The notes beneath the pieces were generated by a model that was not told the origin of the DNA, made no database searches, and saw only the letters and a list, made by a program, of their open reading frames with translations. A stretch of DNA of 64,000 nt from Croceivirga thetidis (lineage in GTDB: Bacteria > Bacteroidota > Bacteroidia > Flavobacteriales > Flavobacteriaceae). The stretch spans positions 1,518,280 through 1,582,279 of the forward strand of contig NZ_JAAWWL010000002.1 of the NCBI RefSeq assembly GCF_012272815.1. The letters are read 5' to 3'. This document shows positions 62,443 through 64,000 of this stretch, one piece after another. Both the position numbers and the translations under genes were made by a program. The first letter of the stretch is position 1, and each line of letters starts with the position of its first letter.

Positions 62443-64000
62443 ATGAAAACAAGATTTAATGGAATCTTAACGCTTTTACTGGCGTTACTGGTGCATTTGT
62501 CATATGCCCAAGACAAGACCATTACAGGTAATGTAACAGACCAAAATGGTCTACCACTACCTGGAGTGAATATTGTCGTTGAAGGGACGACGAATGGAAC
62601 CCAATCGGATTTTGATGGTAATTATGCCATCTCAGCCAGTGAGGGTCAAACTTTATTGTTTACTTACATCGGTCAGAAGGCTGAAAGACGAGCAGTCGGT
62701 GCCGGCACAACCATTAATGTCCAGATGAGTGAAGATGCTCAGGCTTTGGAAGAGGTGGTAGTAACAGCCCAAGGTATCAAGCGTGAGAAAAAAGCTCTTG
62801 GTTATGCTGTAAGTTCTGTAGGTGAAGAAGCCTTAAAGGATCGTGCTGAGGGTGATGTTGCTAGGGTACTTGCCGGAAAAGCAGCTGGTGTACAGATTAC
62901 TTCCGCTGGTGGTGCCTCTGGATCTGCAACAAATGTTGTAATTAGAGGTTTAAACTCCTTCAGTGGTAACAACCAAGCTTTATTTATTGTTGATGGGGTA
63001 CCATTCAGTAATGACACCAATAATGACGGTGCCAACGGTACTGACGACTTCCTTGGCGGTAACACTGCTAGTTCAAGGTTTTTGGACATTGACCCAAACA
63101 ACATAGAAAGTATTGAAGTATTAAAGGGACTTTCAGCTGCCACTCTATACGGTACGCAAGGTCGTAACGGTGTAATCTTAATTACTACCAAAGCAGGTTC
63201 TGCAACAACTGGTCCTAAGAAAACAGAGATAACTGTTAGTCAATCATTCTTCGCAAACGAAATCGCTTCAACTCCTGACTACCAAGATCAATTTGGTAAT
63301 GGTTTTGACCAAGCTTTCGGATGGTTCTTCAGTAACTGGGGACCAAGTTTTGACAGGGATGGTACTGCAGGATGGGCAAATCAAGCTGCTATAGATGACG
63401 CAGGTACTTTGGCTCACCCATACTCAACTGCTTCTTCAGCAACAGGTATTCCACAGGCATTTCCTGAGTTCGCAGGAGCTCGTTACGATTGGAGACCTTA
63501 CAACTCTGTTGATCAATTTTTCCGTCCAGGTAATACCTTAAATACAAATGTTAATGTAACGGGTAGTTCTGATGATGGTAATACATCTTTTAACGCAAAC
63601 CTTGGTTACTATGACGATGAAGGTTTTACGCCAGGTAACAGCTTTAACAGATTAAACCTTTCTTTAGGTGGTGTAGCTAAATTGACTAATAAATTTACCA
63701 TTCGTGGTACTATGAACTATGCAAAGTCGGATGTTAAGACTCCTCCGATTGCAGCAAGTAGGGGTAATGGTACTACCGGTCTATCAGTATACGGTGCAGT
63801 ATTCTTTACACCTCGTAGTGTTGATTTGATGGGATTACCTTTTGAAAATCCTATTACTGGTGGTAGTGTTTACTACAGACAGAACAACAGTATCATTAAT
63901 CCAAGATGGACGGCCAAAAACGTGACTAACCGTCAGATTACTAATCGTTTCTTCTGGAACCTCTCTGCAAATTATGAGTTGAATGAAAACCTTAATTTGA
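62443..64000 (+). CDS. SusC/RagA family TonB-linked outer membrane receptor (5' part)
   Basis: 519 codons of a receptor that continues past the right edge. After a signal peptide (ends LSYAQ) comes a carboxypeptidase-like regulatory domain (ITGNVTDQNGLPLPGVNIVV, SDFDGNYAI), the TonB-box-like EEVVVTAQGIKREKKALGYA, and the plug with LAGKAAGVQI, VVIRGLNSFSGNNQALFIVDG and NIESIEVLKGLSAATLYG. The barrel start follows. SusC proteins form pairs with a SusD lipoprotein and import oligosaccharides or peptides; the SusD gene would be expected just outside the window. Confidence 0.93.
   Translation, partial: MKTRFNGILTLLLALLVHLSYAQDKTITGNVTDQNGLPLPGVNIVVEGTTNGTQSDFDGNYAISASEGQTLLFTYIGQKAERRAVGAGTTINVQMSEDAQALEEVVVTAQGIKREKKALGYAVSSVGEEALKDRAEGDVARVLAGKAAGVQITSAGGASGSATNVVIRGLNSFSGNNQALFIVDGVPFSNDTNNDGANGTDDFLGGNTASSRFLDIDPNNIESIEVLKGLSAATLYGTQGRNGVILITTKAGSATTGPKKTEITVSQSFFANEIASTPDYQDQFGNGFDQAFGWFFSNWGPSFDRDGTAGWANQAAIDDAGTLAHPYSTASSATGIPQAFPEFAGARYDWRPYNSVDQFFRPGNTLNTNVNVTGSSDDGNTSFNANLGYYDDEGFTPGNSFNRLNLSLGGVAKLTNKFTIRGTMNYAKSDVKTPPIAASRGNGTTGLSVYGAVFFTPRSVDLMGLPFENPITGGSVYYRQNNSIINPRWTAKNVTNRQITNRFFWNLSANYELNENLNL

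Noticed and set aside
62802-63191. 129-codon frame antisense to the SusC-like gene
   Set aside because: The plus strand encodes a well-conserved SusC plug here; the antisense frame is a by-product.

Overview
This window looks like the chromosome of a marine member of the Flavobacteriaceae (Bacteroidota). The signs are a gliding/T9SS type B C-terminal domain, SusC-like and FecA-like TonB-dependent receptors, FecR anti-sigma and ECF sigma genes, Bacteroidota-type promoters (TTG-N19-TAnnTTTG), zinc-free L36 and S14, a ribosomal superoperon without tuf, and a proteorhodopsin beside a Blh retinal-forming enzyme. Base composition is AT-rich and even throughout. I see no prophage, insertion sequence, CRISPR array, tRNA or rRNA. 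The genus cannot be fixed from the sequence alone.

Layout. Positions 1-18462 hold mostly single genes or short operons: an aldose epimerase-like protein, a PLP cysteine/cystathionine synthase, a LolC/E-type permease abutting a NamZ-like muramidase lipoprotein, a sterol desaturase, a YkgJ-DUF2059 pair, QueE, a C-type-lectin T9SS protein, a secreted RidA, a HerA-like ATPase, an HxlR regulator diverging from a hydrolase, and a large esterase lipoprotein. Two sub-60-residue membrane ORFs lie in the 15853-16419 gap. folD-ffh follows at 18468-20674. Positions 20805-26776 form a cell-surface signalling locus: an ECF sigma factor, a FecR anti-sigma and a FecA-like receptor in one operon, with a 608-residue lipoprotein of repeated domains transcribed divergently. 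At 26760-28500 Blh (beta-carotene to retinal) and a green-type DTE proteorhodopsin are divergent. Next come an MtfA-like protease with argS, a small VOC/DUF operon, an SDR-DUF2867 protein and two tandem paralogous carboxypeptidase-like-domain proteins behind a candidate ECF-type promoter.

From 37184 to 61769 everything is on the minus strand. It begins, in transcription order, at a near-perfect promoter at 61813-61843 and runs rpsL-rpsG-fusA-rpsJ, then the S10, spc and alpha r-protein genes to rplQ, and on to carA, eno, glgA, gltA, an amidinotransferase-family protein and CtlX. The only long spacers in the r-protein block are rpsJ-rplC (162 bp, a terminator-like hairpin plus a competing hairpin) and rpsK-rpsD (106 bp, small hairpins); both are candidate regulatory RNAs. 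After a 673-bp noncoding stretch, a SusC/RagA receptor begins at 62443 and runs off the right edge.

The most interesting items are the sigma/FecR/receptor locus with its unfamiliar repeat lipoprotein, the rpsJ-rplC intercistronic RNA, the two hidden small membrane proteins, the candidate HxlR operator and the light-harvesting gene pair.
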